The notes: generated by a model from the letters alone, not told the origin. Positions 1 through 10,913 are shown, counted from the first letter of the stretch. The stretch: 64,000 nucleotides of DNA from Sinonovacula constricta (GCA_007844125.1 CM017573.1:1178001-1242000), one strand, 5' to 3'. Translations and numbers: made by a program.

Positions 1-1853
1 ACCTGAAAATTGTCAGAAAGGGAGCTGTCAATGACAATTGGTAAACGACCCCTGAGACCAAGGTCACCTAAATCCTTTAAAATCCCATGTTTCCAAGCGG
101 TGTCATAAGCCTTTTCAAGATCGAAAAACACAGCTACAAGGTGTTCCTTCTTGATGAAGGCATCACGAATGAGTGTTTCTAAACAAACAAGATGATCGAC
201 TGTGCTACGTTGGTGTCTGAATCCACTTTGATATTCTGAAATTAAGTTGTTGGACTCAAGATACCAGACAAGTCTATTATTGATCATTCGTTCTAAGGTT
301 TTACAAATACAGCTCGTCAAAGCAATAGGTCTATAGCTTTGAGGATCTGTTGGGTCTTTACCTTGTTTATGAAGTGGAATAATGAAGGCATTTTTCCAAG
401 AATCGGGTACTTTACCGGATATCCAAATTTCATTAAAGATTGACAGAAGTAAGTTTAGAGATCGAATTGGTAAATGTTTTAAGAATTGATACGGTATGTC
501 GTCTGGACCAGCAGCGGTATCATGCGATTTATTTAGAGCATCTTTAAGCTCTATCAAGGAAAAGGATTGATTGTAAGTTTCGTTATTATTAGATTTAAAA
601 TTAACCTTTTCCCTTTCGGCAGAGTGTTTAAAGGTTTGAAATTGAGGCGTGTAGTTAGCCGATGAGGAATTTTGGGCAAAATTTTCAGCCAGTGTGTTCG
701 AAATGTTTTGTTTATCTGTTATTACGGTGCGATTTGCTTTAAGGTGGTTAACAGTTGAATATGATGGTTTACCGCTAATCTTTTGAATAGCAGACCAAAC
801 ATTTTTGATGGAAGTCTTGCCATTTATTTTTGAAACATACTTTTGCCATTTTGATCTTTTGGCATGTTTAATAGTCCGGCGACTTTGAGCCCGTTCTTTT
901 TTAAGGTTATTAAGATTTGTATCGGTAGGTCGAACATCAAATTGCTTTAATGCCGCCCTACGTTTACGAATAGATTTTTTACACTCTTCATTAAACCAAG
1001 GCTTATTACGTTTTGATTTAGTCGAGGTCTTAGGTATACACCTTTCTGCAATATTGTGCAAAGTGTTTGAAAATGCGACAATTTTGTCATCTACATTTTC
1101 TACTGAAGTTGGGACAAGTTCTGCAGAACAAAGTGCTGAGAACAGGCCCCAGTTTGCTCTGTCCATCTTCCAACGAGGATTATCGTCGCCTATTGGCGAA
1201 GTACAGTTTGTAAGTATTATAGGAAAGTGATCACTTCCACAAAGGTCATCGTGTACATCCCAAGTGTAATCTAAATACACAGAGGGGTGACACAATGTTA
1301 AGTCTAACGATGAATAATGCCCAGTTGCGGGGTGCAAGTATGTTGGCTTTTTATTATTGGCCAGACATATGTCATTATGGGCAATAAAGTTTTCTATCGT
1401 CTTGCCCATATTATTGAAGTCACAACATCCCCATAGCGGGTTATGACCATTGAAGTCTCCAACGAGTATATATGGAGTAGGCAGCTGGTTAATAAGATTA
1501 TCTAAATCATCTTTAGATACATTTGAATTCGGTGGAAGATAAACAGAGCAAATAGTTACAACTTTATGTAGGGTTACACGGATAGCAACAGCCTGTATGT
1601 TCGTGTCAAGTTCGACTTGAGAGTGTGGCAATTTGGAGTTGACAATTATTGTCGATCCTCCAGATGCCCTCTCGCAAGCTGTATGTATATGATTATAAAA
1701 AGTATAACCCTTAAAATTGAATTTATCAGAGTCTTTAAGAAAGGTTTCCTGAAGACAAAGCACAGCAGGATTTAGTGTAGATAACAGAATGAGTATTTCA
1801 TTGTAATTGGCCTTAAGACCTCGACAGTTCCACTGAATGATTCTATTATTCAT
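1..1853 (-). CDS. Jockey-type LINE ORF2 (endonuclease-reverse transcriptase), open at left edge
   Basis: The minus-strand frame starts at ATG 1851-1853 and stays open to base 1, about 617 codons, so the C-terminal half lies outside the window. The N-terminal part reads as an APE-type endonuclease: QWNCRGLKAN near residue 8, CLQET near 36, GDFNGHNPLWG and SDHFPI. The start of a reverse transcriptase follows, with AAGPDDIPYQFLKHLP, an IPLHKQGKDP block, SYRPIALTS and motif A (FFDLEKAYDTAW). The YADD box and any RNase H lie beyond the edge. This organisation is that of jockey/I-type non-LTR retrotransposons, whose endonuclease nicks target DNA and whose RT copies the element RNA into the nick. 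It follows ORF1 with a 27-bp gap. No stop or frameshift is seen in this part. Confidence 0.9.
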   Translation of the reverse strand, partial: MNNRIIQWNCRGLKANYNEILILLSTLNPAVLCLQETFLKDSDKFNFKGYTFYNHIHTACERASGGSTIIVNSKLPHSQVELDTNIQAVAIRVTLHKVVTICSVYLPPNSNVSKDDLDNLINQLPTPYILVGDFNGHNPLWGCCDFNNMGKTIENFIAHNDICLANNKKPTYLHPATGHYSSLDLTLCHPSVYLDYTWDVHDDLCGSDHFPIILTNCTSPIGDDNPRWKMDRANWGLFSALCSAELVPTSVENVDDKIVAFSNTLHNIAERCIPKTSTKSKRNKPWFNEECKKSIRKRRAALKQFDVRPTDTNLNNLKKERAQSRRTIKHAKRSKWQKYVSKINGKTSIKNVWSAIQKISGKPSYSTVNHLKANRTVITDKQNISNTLAENFAQNSSSANYTPQFQTFKHSAEREKVNFKSNNNETYNQSFSLIELKDALNKSHDTAAGPDDIPYQFLKHLPIRSLNLLLSIFNEIWISGKVPDSWKNAFIIPLHKQGKDPTDPQSYRPIALTSCICKTLERMINNRLVWYLESNNLISEYQSGFRHQRSTVDHLVCLETLIRDAFIKKEHLVAVFFDLEKAYDTAWKHGILKDLGDLGLRGRLPIVIDSSLSDNFQ

Positions 1854-1880
1854 GGGATTATTAAACTTAGTTCTTGTAGA

Positions 1881-3084
1881 CTATATTTTCGGTGCTTTTA
1901 CAGGTGACCTTGGTGGTTTTTTGGTGTCCGATGAAGCCTCCATTAGACACTCAAATTTGTTTTGATGGGTGTTTATCACCCGAGTGTTTGGAGCAGTGGG
2001 AGGACTATGTCCTCTCCTCCGCCCCGAAGGACCAGGTGTCTCCTTAGAGGAGACCTGGTCCTTGGCTGCAGGCTTGTTTTGTGCCTTTGTATTATTCTTT
2101 ACAGAATCACTTGAAGAGGCAGTGTTTTTGATTGTGGAATAAGTTTGAGTTTCAGAAGATTCCGATACCTTGTATTTGGAGGGAATGATAACTTTGTCAG
2201 AAATTTGGTCACCAGTCGGGACCTCATACTGGGTGAAATTGTCCTTGTGCACTGAGATGCTTTTTTTGGTTGCTGAGGCATATGTTACACCACCAGCAGG
2301 AGTTGCCTTGTCATTTGCCAATTTTCTGGCTTCTGGAAAGGAAATGTTTTTGGTGTACTTTATTTTTAGTACTTCCTTTTCCAGTTTCCAGGCAGGGCAA
2401 TCCCTGGATTTGGTCTCATGTGGTCCAGAACAATTAACACATTTAAGCGGGTTAGGACATATTTCTTCCCTGTGCTGGGCGGACTGTTCACCGCAACGGT
2501 CGTCCTCCTTGCACTGGGACTCGTGGTGGCCAAACTTCTGACAATGAAAACACCTAAGCGGATTGGAAATGTACACCTGCACTTTTACGTTGAGGTAACC
2601 GATTTTAATAGAAGTAGGGAGTGATGGGTTGGCGAAAGTTAAAACAAAAGTATTTGTTGGAACTCGCCGGCCGTCCCTCAGGAATGAAATCCTACGGACG
2701 CCACACACCTCCTGTGGCGTGAGTTCCCTGAGGATAGCAAGGTCAGGGCACCGAATTACGCCTTTCGACGAGTTCAGAGAAATGTGAGGGTATGTTTTTA
2801 CTTTTAACGAACAGAAGTCAGTAAGTTTAAGAAGTTTGTCGGAGTAAGTTTTACAATCCGTTTCAATTAGTAAGCAGTCATTTTTTAGTTTTTTTACTGA
2901 AACAACACTGCCAATAAGGCCTTTGATGGATTTTTCTATCACAAAAGGGGATACTTTGGTAATCGGCTTTTTCTCTGTCGATTCGACAACAATAAAGAAA
3001 GCACGTGCTTGTAGGTGTATCGGTATCGGAATCTTCGGACGATAAAGTAGGGATCGGGTCCTTGCATTTACGTTTGCGTTCCAT
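1881..3084 (-). pseudogene. Jockey-type LINE ORF1 (Gag-like zinc-knuckle protein), frameshifted near its 5' end
   Basis: A 353-codon minus-strand frame (1881-2942, GTG at its upstream edge) carries a zinc knuckle CFHCQKFGHHESQC and further Cys/His sets ending in CVNCSGPHETKSRDC, as in nucleic-acid-binding ORF1 proteins of jockey-like LINEs. A basic, proline- and serine-rich C-terminus follows. The likely natural start is the ATG at 3082-3084 in another frame, which begins MERKRKCKD and has an acidic serine run. The two frames meet near 2995-3015, so a small indel there breaks the gene. ORF1 proteins coat the element RNA and chaperone strand transfer. Boundaries of the break are approximate. 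Confidence 0.8.
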
Positions 3085-3475
3085 GAGAGATTTTTGCAAT
3101 TATTCGGTAACCTGGCTCACCACCCACCACGGAGCCCAACAAGGGGGCGTCTTATGAGAGTGGATCTCCGACCTCCCAACGCCAGTGATACCAGGATACG
3201 ATACTCCGACATAAAATACACAATAAAGCATACAAAATGCCAGATTGATCCGTTAAGGGGGTGTCGACAGGCAGCTGGGTTATAGTTAATAGGGGAAAAC
3301 ATGAGAGAATGAGTTTACGGAACACGGTATATTTGAAGAAAGAAGGAGAAAAGGAGTGGTAAGTCGGAGGCAAGAAAGTGGGAAGAAAGGGAGTAAGAGC
3401 TAACCCAGCACCGGCCGAGGGGTTAGCCGAATGGGGATACAGGACCAGTACCCCGCCCGTCTACCCCACAACTTA
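3085..3475 (-). mobile_element. 5' UTR of the jockey-type LINE (truncated)
   Basis: This non-coding stretch upstream of ORF1 matches, in reverse complement, the plus-strand segment 56500-56745. Shared landmarks include GTTGTGGGGTAGACGGGCGG, CCCCTCGGCCGGTGCTGGG and the block around GATCAATCTGGCATTTTGTA. The plus-strand copy extends about 200 bp further 5', so this copy is 5'-truncated where it meets the mariner sequence at about 3476. LINE 5' UTRs normally hold the internal promoter. None was identified specifically. Confidence 0.75.
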
Positions 3476-4937
3476 GGGCACGGTTACCTCTTAGCAGAGT
3501 TTTATCGCTATGACTTCAGAAGAACGTTTGATGTCAAATGACGAAATTGAATTACGTTCCGTCGTGAAATTTTGTGTCGGACTAAAACTATCTCCGGCAG
3601 AAACACTCAAACGCATTAAGGAGTCGGAAACTCTTTCTATGTGAGGGAAAACATGTGTCTACAAATGGCATGACAGGTTTAGTGAAGGTAGAACATCTGT
3701 GTTTGATGACAAGAGAAATGGGACATCCGACAAGTGCAGTGACTATCGGAACAGCGAAGTTAGTCAAGGGGCTAATCGACACGTATAGGAGGTTGACAGT
3801 TCGGAACATAGCAGATGAGTTAAATCTAGCGCCTACCACTGTCTACAGAATTTTAACGGATGAGCAACAAATGTCCAAAGTGTCTGCACGTTGGATTCTA
3901 CGCCTTCTTCAGGACGACGACAAACTGAAAGGTGTCGAGTGTTCCCGAGAGTTTCTCCGTCGGTACGAAACGCAGGGCGATGAATTCCTGGATCGGATAG
4001 TAACGACAGACGAGACATAGCTGCACTTCTTCGATCCAGACTCTAAGCAGCAGTCGGCTATTTTAGTAGTCGGCACACTCCACCGACGAAGAAGGCTAGG
4101 GCACAAAGAAGTTGTAACAAGAAAATGTATATTTTCTTCATGGACAGACATTGGCTACTGCTTCAATACAAGGTGCGAGATGAATGTACCGTCAACGCAC
4201 AGTATTACTCAAAAGTAAGATTGATTGTAATTTGTTTAAATGACTAAGCTATAAAAAATAAAATAATTTCAAGAGATATAATAATACAAGATGAACTAAA
4301 TTTTATTTCAGCGCTTAGTTTCGTAAAATTGTTTCAGGTTTTGAAGCGCGACTTGGCCCAGGCTTTACGACGGAAACGGTCACATTTGGATTTAGATAGC
4401 GTGGTATTGCACCAAGACAATACGCCCGCGCACATGACACAGAGCTGGATATTGCATTGCTTGGAATAGATCTTCTCCCGCACCCTTCTTATAGTCTGGA
4501 CTTGGCCCCCATGGACTTCCGCCTGTTCCCGGATTTGAAGAAGGAACTGCGAGGCCATCGGTTCGACACCTAAGATGAATTGCTGAATAAATCACGGGAG
4601 ATCATATCTTCATTCCCTAGTGATTGGTTCCGTGTTACATGTGAACAGTGGGTTCACCGACATAGGAAATGCGTGGCTACAAAAGGCGTTGAGAAAATTA
4701 ACCGCGCTCTACAGTTTGGCGTTTAAAGTTCTGAATGTGTAAGTCGACGTGCTTCAAGTACTACTTGGTACCAGTCTTTATAGTTATCTGTAATATTTTA
4801 TGTTTGATGTATTGCAAAGAAATTTTGCACACATGTCGGCAAAAAGTAAAGGTATGTCACAGTATAATTTGTTTTTTATTCATATCCAGTATATTGAATA
4901 TATTAACGAATTGCGCGGATTTATGAAACAGCCCTCT
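3476..4937 (+). pseudogene. Mariner-like transposase copy A1 (DD34D), decayed, intron-containing
   Basis: ATG at about 3511 opens a mariner HTH region (NDEIELRSVVKFCVGLKLSPA). It is broken by TGA near 3642 and then by a shift into the frame that starts in 3655-4020. The catalytic part shows RIVTTDET followed by TAG where Trp is expected, then FFDPDSKQQS. After VNAQYYSK comes a GTAAGA donor (4215) and a TTTCAG acceptor (4337). Coding resumes with VLKRDL, HQDNTPAH and, after a further shift, the APMDF aspartate. The right terminus GGATTTATGAAACAGCCCTC matches the terminal inverted repeat of the copy at 43134-44091. The left terminus is missing: the jockey LINE sits at 3475. Tc1/mariner enzymes cut and paste at TA. 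This copy cannot encode a working enzyme. Confidence 0.85.
4215..4337 (+). other. Intron in mariner copy A1
   Basis: GT (GTAAGA) at 4215 and AG (TTTCAG) at 4337 bound 123 bp between codons for YYSK and VLKRD, phase 0. The same codon boundary is interrupted in the copies at 23063, 50984 and 52620. Confidence 0.7.
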
Positions 4938-5884
4938 TAAGAAATATGACTGTTCGTAGTATGAAGACACGTTCATAGGAATCGTCGTTGCGTAGGATGC
5001 AACGGAGCGTACCTCGAGAAACTTTAAACGTCCCGAAGTTTTAACGTCGACGACGTCGTGATTTTAAAATTAGCGTGCGCTGTAGGCGCGTTGGTGTATT
5101 TATATTTTCTGTTCATGTGCAGGTCAGATTGTGTTTTACTGTTTGATATTATATTTATTGTAAAGCAGAATGATTCTTCTTTTAATGGTATATGTTTCGT
5201 TTATATTAAATAACATGTGTTGACTCTGTAAACAAATTCCAGGTTATTTTGGATCATCCCTCGTATGCTGAGATAACAACGAGAACACTATGTTTAATCA
5301 GTTTTTATACTGACATATTTTGGCTTGTTTACAGCATGAGAGACCACTTTAAGTCACTAACATTTCCTTTGTCATCAAGTTGTCGGCTCTTAAAGTGACA
5401 ATAAGAATATCTCTTATTATTCCATGTGAGAAGTAATCAGAATGGTGTCCCGTCTGTGGTCTACATCGATACTGTACACCAATCGGTTCGTCATTATACA
5501 TGCAGGTGTATTATTACATTTAAAGTATCTAGTAATACAATAAACTATCAACATATGTACAGTAAGAAAAGTGGATAAACGCAACACAGTTAGACGCCGA
5601 GGGTGTGAGTATGGAGGTGATTCAAAAAATGCGGCGATGGAAGGCAATGCTTACCAATTATATACCCGCCAATAGAAGTGTTAAGAGTAGTTTAGATAAG
5701 AAATGCAGGTCATATTCTTTATATTCTTTTTTTAGATATTTGGGTGATTCTCTTCTTTATTGGGCGGGTAAGCGCGCGGCTGACAGAAGGATGGCCAAAC
5801 TCTAACTCCACAGTAATCTGTCAATAGTATGGATTGTTTTAACTTTAGCGAAAGTATATAGAATAAATATAACATTATATATAG
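4938..5884. other. AT-rich stretch without a recognised gene
   Basis: No convincing coding sequence. Two small repeat traces are visible. At 5241-5263 the end-like sequence GGATCATCCCTCGTA resembles the terminal repeat of mariner B, with no partner found. At 5525-5570 there is a short minus-strand scrap of the PLE-B 3' UTR (ACAATAAACTATCAACATAT). The remainder is unexplained. Confidence 0.5.
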
Positions 5885-5936
5885 TCCGAATAAATATAAC
5901 ATTATTATTCGTGTTTGTGCGAATTATTTCTTCAAT
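5885..5936 (+). repeat. Left terminal direct repeat of PLE-A
   Basis: 52 bp containing CATTATTATTCGTGTTTGTG, repeated in the same orientation at 8335-8386 with three differences. It flanks the decayed PLE and is read as its pseudo-LTR. Confidence 0.65.
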
Positions 5937-5947
5937 TTTGTGATTCT

Positions 5948-8150
5948 CTACAATTTGCACAATGGCATCAGACACTGATCCACGATTAAAATTAGCGGAA
6001 AAACAAATGAAAAGCGTTTTAAATGCGAATTTTCTAGCAGAATGTTGTGCGGCGGAAATTGTCCCGAAAGAACTTACGCTTAAACTTAGCGTTAGTGTGG
6101 GAAACAACTCTTCATATGTAAATTATAATACAGATTTTATACAAAAAATTAAAATGTTAAATTTAAATCTTAATCATTATATTTGGTAACTTTAGATGCT
6201 AATTCATTGTACACCAAAATACGCATAGTGATGTAATAAGTGCATGTAATTATTTTCTCCATAAAGAAGGCAAATTTCGCACCTTGTTCTGAAAATGTAA
6301 TGGTAAAACTTATTGAATTGGTTCTTGAAAACAAAACTTTGAATTTGATGGTATTCTTTATAGACAGAAAGTGGACATTGCTATGGGGAGTTCTATGGCG
6401 CCAGCGTCGGCTTGCGGATCGGGAGGTCGTGGGTTCGAACCCCGGCCGGGTCTTACCAAAGACTTTAAAGTTGGTAGTAGTGGCTTCCTTCCTTACGCTC
6501 GGGGCTAAGGGGACAGCATTACGCCTGACTCGTCGGTGTCAGTATAATGGAGCGGCCGGGTTCAGTCCCTGGGCACCTCATAAGTGCCCCTGTGCTATAA
6601 TGATAGAAATGTCGCTGCGCAGTATCGGCAAAAATGCCGGCTAATCCCTATCCCTCTATGGCGCCGGCTTAAGCGTCTCTAGTTTTCTTTAAGATATCAA
6701 TAATTTTCACGAATCTATCAAATTTTCCTATAATATCTCTGTAATAGATGTGCCATTTTTAGATGTACATGTATTTAAGGGAGAAAATTTAAATATTACT
6801 ACATTTATGTTTGTGAAAAGTACTAACATTCAACATTACGTTGAATACTCCTCGTCGCAACCTACGTCCTGTAAGGGCGGCATACCTTTCAGTCAAGACA
6901 AACGATACCGAAGAATAATTTCCGAAAATGATGTTTTTGATCTTTCAGTGAAAGTTCTGCAAAGCTTGTTTTGTGAACATTATCCTGCTGAAAAAATTGA
7001 TAGAGCTATTTCTCGTGTATATTTGTTAAGTCAAGTTGATGCGCTTCAAAGTACAAAGATATCCAATGACGCAAACTCCCCGCAGTGATTACTTCCCTTG
7101 ACAGTAATTTATATCACTGCCACCAGCAAGTTTTTCGCCCAAATACAGGCGGATAGTTTTATTTTTATTGTTTTCTGGACTTATCTCCTCAAAATATAGT
7201 ATCTTTCCTTTAAAAATATTAATTTATCACATTTAAAATAAAAAGTAACTTAAAATATGAAAAAATATGAAATTATGAAAGTCAAACGTGGCGTGTTTAT
7301 GGAGGCCGCCATGTTTACTTCACGTGATACTCCATCGTCACGTGATCCTTGCTGTGGGCAGAGATTTAAGTAGCAACGCGTGACGTAATCGCTGTGAGGA
7401 GATTGCCAATGACGATGTCCGGATACCTTTTGTTGTTGAGTATATAATCCATCACTACCGAACATTGGTTCAGCTGTGGCTATTATTGACGTTTGTTAAA
7501 ACATTCTAAAAAAGACAGTGTGAAATACATCCACACTTGTAAACCAGTTGTTGCATATAAACGACAAACAATTTAAAAGATTATCTAATACATGCACACT
7601 TTAAATCAGAAAACCGTGAACTTTTCTAAAAAATGTAACATACGCCGTTGTTCACATTGTAAGCATATTATTGAAAATGACCACTTTGCCAGTTATAGTA
7701 CTTCTTAGACATTTAAACTTACATGCTCGACAGACTCTACATATAATGATGTTATTTATCTTATTAATTGTAAAAAATGTTACATGCAGTCCGTTGTTCT
7801 AACCAATCAGCAAGTATCGAAACGCATGAAGTCATCGTTTCGATATTAAAAATTTCAGCGTTAATCCATATTTTTCGACCAATGAGGCCACAAGCTTTAA
7901 CACAAATCAACATTCGTTAGATGTTTTTTCGTTTTTTCCTATTGATGTAGTACACAAAAAAATGGACAGACTATGAAAAGAAACATACTGGATTCATAGG
8001 CTTGATACTCTGCATCCTGTAGGAATGAACACTAAAACTATCTACGATTTAAAATAATTTTTATGTAAATTTATTTGAGCAGAATCACTCTTATGATAGT
8101 TAAATATTGTTGATTTCTTTTTTCCCCCCAATTTTCTCTTATTCAATGTA
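5948..8150 (+). pseudogene. PLE-A: decayed EN+ Penelope-like element (RT and GIY-YIG remnants)
   Basis: Pieces of one Penelope-like polyprotein lie in order. 5962-6189 encodes a 75-aa start resembling a PLE N-terminus (CAAEIVPKELTLKL). 6290-6402 encodes LIELVLENKT and, in the neighbouring frame, EFDGILYRQKVDIAMGSSMA, the RT block that precedes the YxDD box. A SINE interrupts it. 6740-7088 encodes the RT C-terminus (MPFLDVHVF, SKGGIPFSQ-like text and KRYRRIISENDVF). 7620-8040 encodes a broken GIY-YIG endonuclease: RCSHCKHIIENDHF, YLINCKKCYMQS, and KETYWIHRLDTLHPVGMN. The RT centre with YxDD is deleted. PLEs use such an endonuclease to prime at nicked DNA. 7090-7600 is an unassigned spacer, possibly another insertion. 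Confidence 0.75.
6403..6654 (+). mobile_element. tRNA-derived SINE, 5'-truncated, inserted in PLE-A RT
   Basis: A clear pol III B box GGTTCGAACCCC lies near the start, followed by a conserved body ending in GGCTAATCCCTATCCC. It is flanked by a perfect 11-bp duplication TCTATGGCGCC (6392-6402 and 6655-6665). The target is the RT motif codons GSSMAP. Compared with the full-length minus-strand copy at 47018-47293 it lacks about 25 bp, including the A box. The body family could not be named. Confidence 0.85.
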
Positions 8151-8308
8151 AAAGCTTTTCATATCGTATGTTTAATTTTATCATATTGTATATTTTCTCT
8201 GTATTATCGGTGTATGAATTTAATAAAATATACATATTTTCGTTTTTTTGTTGTTGTTGCAAAGTTAGGGTGGTGTCAACGCGCCACGTCATTTCTGTTA
8301 TTATTTCC

Positions 8309-8337
8309 CTGATGAAGGTTTTAATGACCGAAACGTC
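8309..8337 (+). ncRNA. Hammerhead-like core at the 3' end of PLE-A
   Basis: CTGATGA (8309-8315) and GAAAC (8330-8334) flank a possible short helix GGT/ACC, directly before the right terminal repeat. This is the order of a hammerhead ribozyme core, and PLEs are known to carry hammerhead motifs in their terminal repeats. Helix II would need a bulged A. Helices I and III were not convincingly found, so activity is unproven. Confidence 0.35.
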
Positions 8338-8386
8338 GGAATAAATAAAACATTATTATTCGTGTTAGTGCGAATTATTTCTTCAA
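8335..8386 (+). repeat. Right terminal direct repeat of PLE-A
   Basis: Same-orientation partner of 5885-5936 (CATTATTATTCGTGTTAGTG core). It defines an element of about 2.5 kb. Confidence 0.65.
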
Positions 8387-8404
8387 TAAGGATGGAAGGG
8401 CGTT

Positions 8405-8581
8405 CGTGAAATAAGGTGAGGTGATTTTCATCACAACTTACAACGGGAGTTTTTATTTAACCTCATACAACCCAAGGTTATTTTGTTACATCTTGGGACA
8501 AACGACCTTAATGCCTCAAGTGAATTTGAACTCAAACGCGTCATTAACAGAGAAATAGACTTTGTTTACAATACATGTAAT
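8405..8581 (+). pseudogene. Fragment with SGNH-hydrolase-like motif
   Basis: An open stretch of roughly 50 codons reads PKVILLHLGTNDLNASSEFE and on to DFVYNTCNN, then is cut by the 3' end of a PLE-B copy. LLHLGTND fits the GTND-type block of SGNH/GDSL-fold esterases, a domain often carried by invertebrate mobile elements. Only one block is present, so the assignment is tentative. No start and no flanking domain are seen. Confidence 0.35.
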
Positions 8582-9457
8582 AATAGGTAAATAAGACAAT
8601 TGTATCTACCAGTAGACAAAGGCAAACAAGGTAAATGTAAATGTGACAAAAACACAGAGACGAGACATAACACAAATAAAGAAAAACCACCAGTTACCGC
8701 CTTGGAACGGTCAATCGGCAAAAAGGCGGACTGGGGTGCTTAAACCTGGTTTGTGGAGCGCTCCAACCTCGCACTTTCTGAAGGTTTTCCTAGCAAACGG
8801 TGTAAATAACAATATCCCGTCAAAGTGAAACAACTAACAGTAAGCACCTGCATCCGGAGTTAAAACAGAAACAATGAACTTATATACATACATAATAACT
8901 AGTAATAAAATAAACTATGAACATATGTACAGTAGATAAAAGCCTCGGCAACGCTAAAATATAATTTTAAGCGAGAGATTAGTTTGAAATAAAACAGCCC
9001 AAGCGCTGATATATTATAAGAACAAATAAAACAGCCCAAGCGCTGATATATAATAAGATCAATTTAAATATGGTATATAATGCCATGACATCATATGCCA
9101 AAAGTGTCAAAGTGAAATGTAAAAACATACGAAAGAAAACATCGAATTTTAGAAAACAACCTTCCAACAAAATCAAATGTAGTATTGTTAAGAGCTAATA
9201 AGTTAAAATAAAAGAGTTCATAAAAAGCCGAGGATTTATCGGCAGTTGGCATATTATATATAAGGTACTAAAATCCCGATGTTATACCTACTGTGCAGTC
9301 TCAGTAAAGGGTATGGAGACTGCTCAAGTTGTCCCACCTATATAGGGCACGACTGGGGAGATAATGAGACAAGAATTCCAACAGTGACTGTCCAATTATG
9401 GCATTAAAGTCACTGTTTTCATATAGTCTCAACGACCTGTCCGGTCAGCGTGTAATG
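8582..9457 (-). mobile_element. PLE-B copy, 3' UTR only (5'-truncated)
   Basis: Begins TAGGTAAATAAG, the exact 3' end shared by PLE-B copies, and ends near CCTGTCCGGTCAGCGTG. It carries the GGAGCGCTCC palindrome module and two tandem CAGCCCAAGCGCTGATATA units. It matches the tail of the coding copy at 23456-24290. Confidence 0.85.
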
Positions 9458-9909
9458 GGCATTGGCGACAAAATCAATAAGGTAATAGAGTGAAATGGCA
9501 GGAGAGCAAATGGTTTCGGTAGAAAGGCAGTCATGAAAAATTTCAGAGGAAGATAAATTGATTATGCAACTGCCGTTTTTTATAGATCAAACGGAGTATA
9601 TCTTTCCGATGTATGGTTAGAAATGTTTTTGAACAATATCGTGAATGTTTGCTTGATATATCAAGTTAAGCTTTATAAATATTTAATAGGCAAAATTTGG
9701 ACGATCATTTTTATTGTGGCGGCAATTCTATTAATCTGGAAGGTCAATTCCGTATAACTACATTGCTTATTGATGCATGCAATGATGCGTATCGCATGGA
9801 ACTGCGGACTGCTGGTGTTGTTTATACTAAAGGTATTGCATGGAATGCTTTATGGATGCATTCAGCCCGAATAACATGATATATCGGCATGACAGTGTAG
9901 CAGACATGC
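9458..9909. other. Unassigned DNA before the minisatellites
   Basis: No coding sequence or repeat family recognised. The last bases (CAGGTACTGCGTATTGCAGG) already resemble minisatellite units. Confidence 0.5.
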
Positions 9910-10911
9910 GTAATGCGTGTGACAGGTACTGCGTATTGCAGGTGCTGCGTATTGACCGTGTGGCCCGTATGATATATGTGTATTGCAGGTGTTGCGTATT
10001 GACCGTGTGGCCCGTATGATATATGTGTATTGCAGGTGCTGCGTATTGACCGTGTGGCCCGTATGATATATGTGTATTGCAGGTGTTGCGTATTGACCGT
10101 GTGGCCCGTATGATATATGTGTATTGCAGGTGTTGCGTATTGACCGTGTGGCCCGTATGATATATGTGTATTGCAGGTGTTGCGTATTGACCGTGTGGCC
10201 CGTATGATATATGTGTATTGCAAGTGTTGCGTATTGACTATGTGGCCCGTATGATATATGTGTATTGCAGGTGCTGCGTATTGACCGTGTGGCCCGTATG
10301 ATATATGTGTATTGCAGGTGTTGCGTATTGACCGTGTGGCCCGTATGATATATGTGTATTGCAGGTGTTGCGTATTGACCGTGTGGCCCGTATGATATAT
10401 GTGTATTGCAGGTGTTGCGTATTGACCGTGTGGCCCGTATGATATATGTGTATTGCAGGTGCTGCGTATTGACCGTGTGGCCCGTATGATATATGTGTAT
10501 TGCAGGTGCTGCGTATTGACCGTGTGGCCCGTATGATATATGTGTATTGCAGGTGTTGCGTATTGACCGTGTGGCCCGTATGATATATGTGTATTGCAAG
10601 TGTTGCGTATTGACCGTGTGGCCCGTATGATATGTGTATTGCAGTGTTGCGTATTGACCGTGTGGCCCGTATGATATATGTGTATTGCAGGTGTTGCGTA
10701 TTGACCGTGTGGCCCGTATGATATATGTGTATTGCAGGTGTTGCGTATTGACCGTGTGGCCCGTATGATATATGTGTATTGCAGGTGTTGCGTATTGACC
10801 GTGTGGCCCGTATGATATATGTGTATTGCAGGTGTTGCGTATTGACCGTGTGGCCCGTATGATATATGTGTATTGCAGGTGTTGCGTATTGACCGTGTGA
10901 CCCGTATGATA
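9910..10911 (+). repeat. Minisatellite 1, about 21 units of 47 bp
   Basis: Near-perfect tandem units, for example CCGTATGATATATGTGTATT followed by GCAGGTGTTGCGTATTGACC, at 47-bp spacing (landmarks at 9965, 10012 and so on). One unit near 10628 has lost about 3 bp. Long frames on the minus strand are produced by the repeat and are not taken as genes. Confidence 0.95.
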
Positions 10912-10913
10912 TA

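Noticed and set aside
5241..5263. A complete mariner or MITE ending at 5263
   Set aside because: Only one terminus was found; no matching left end within several kilobases.
6240..6644. 134-codon frame on the plus strand
   Set aside because: A chance fusion of a PLE RT scrap with the SINE body.
9910..10911. CRISPR-like array
   Set aside because: Units are contiguous without unique spacers, in a eukaryotic context.
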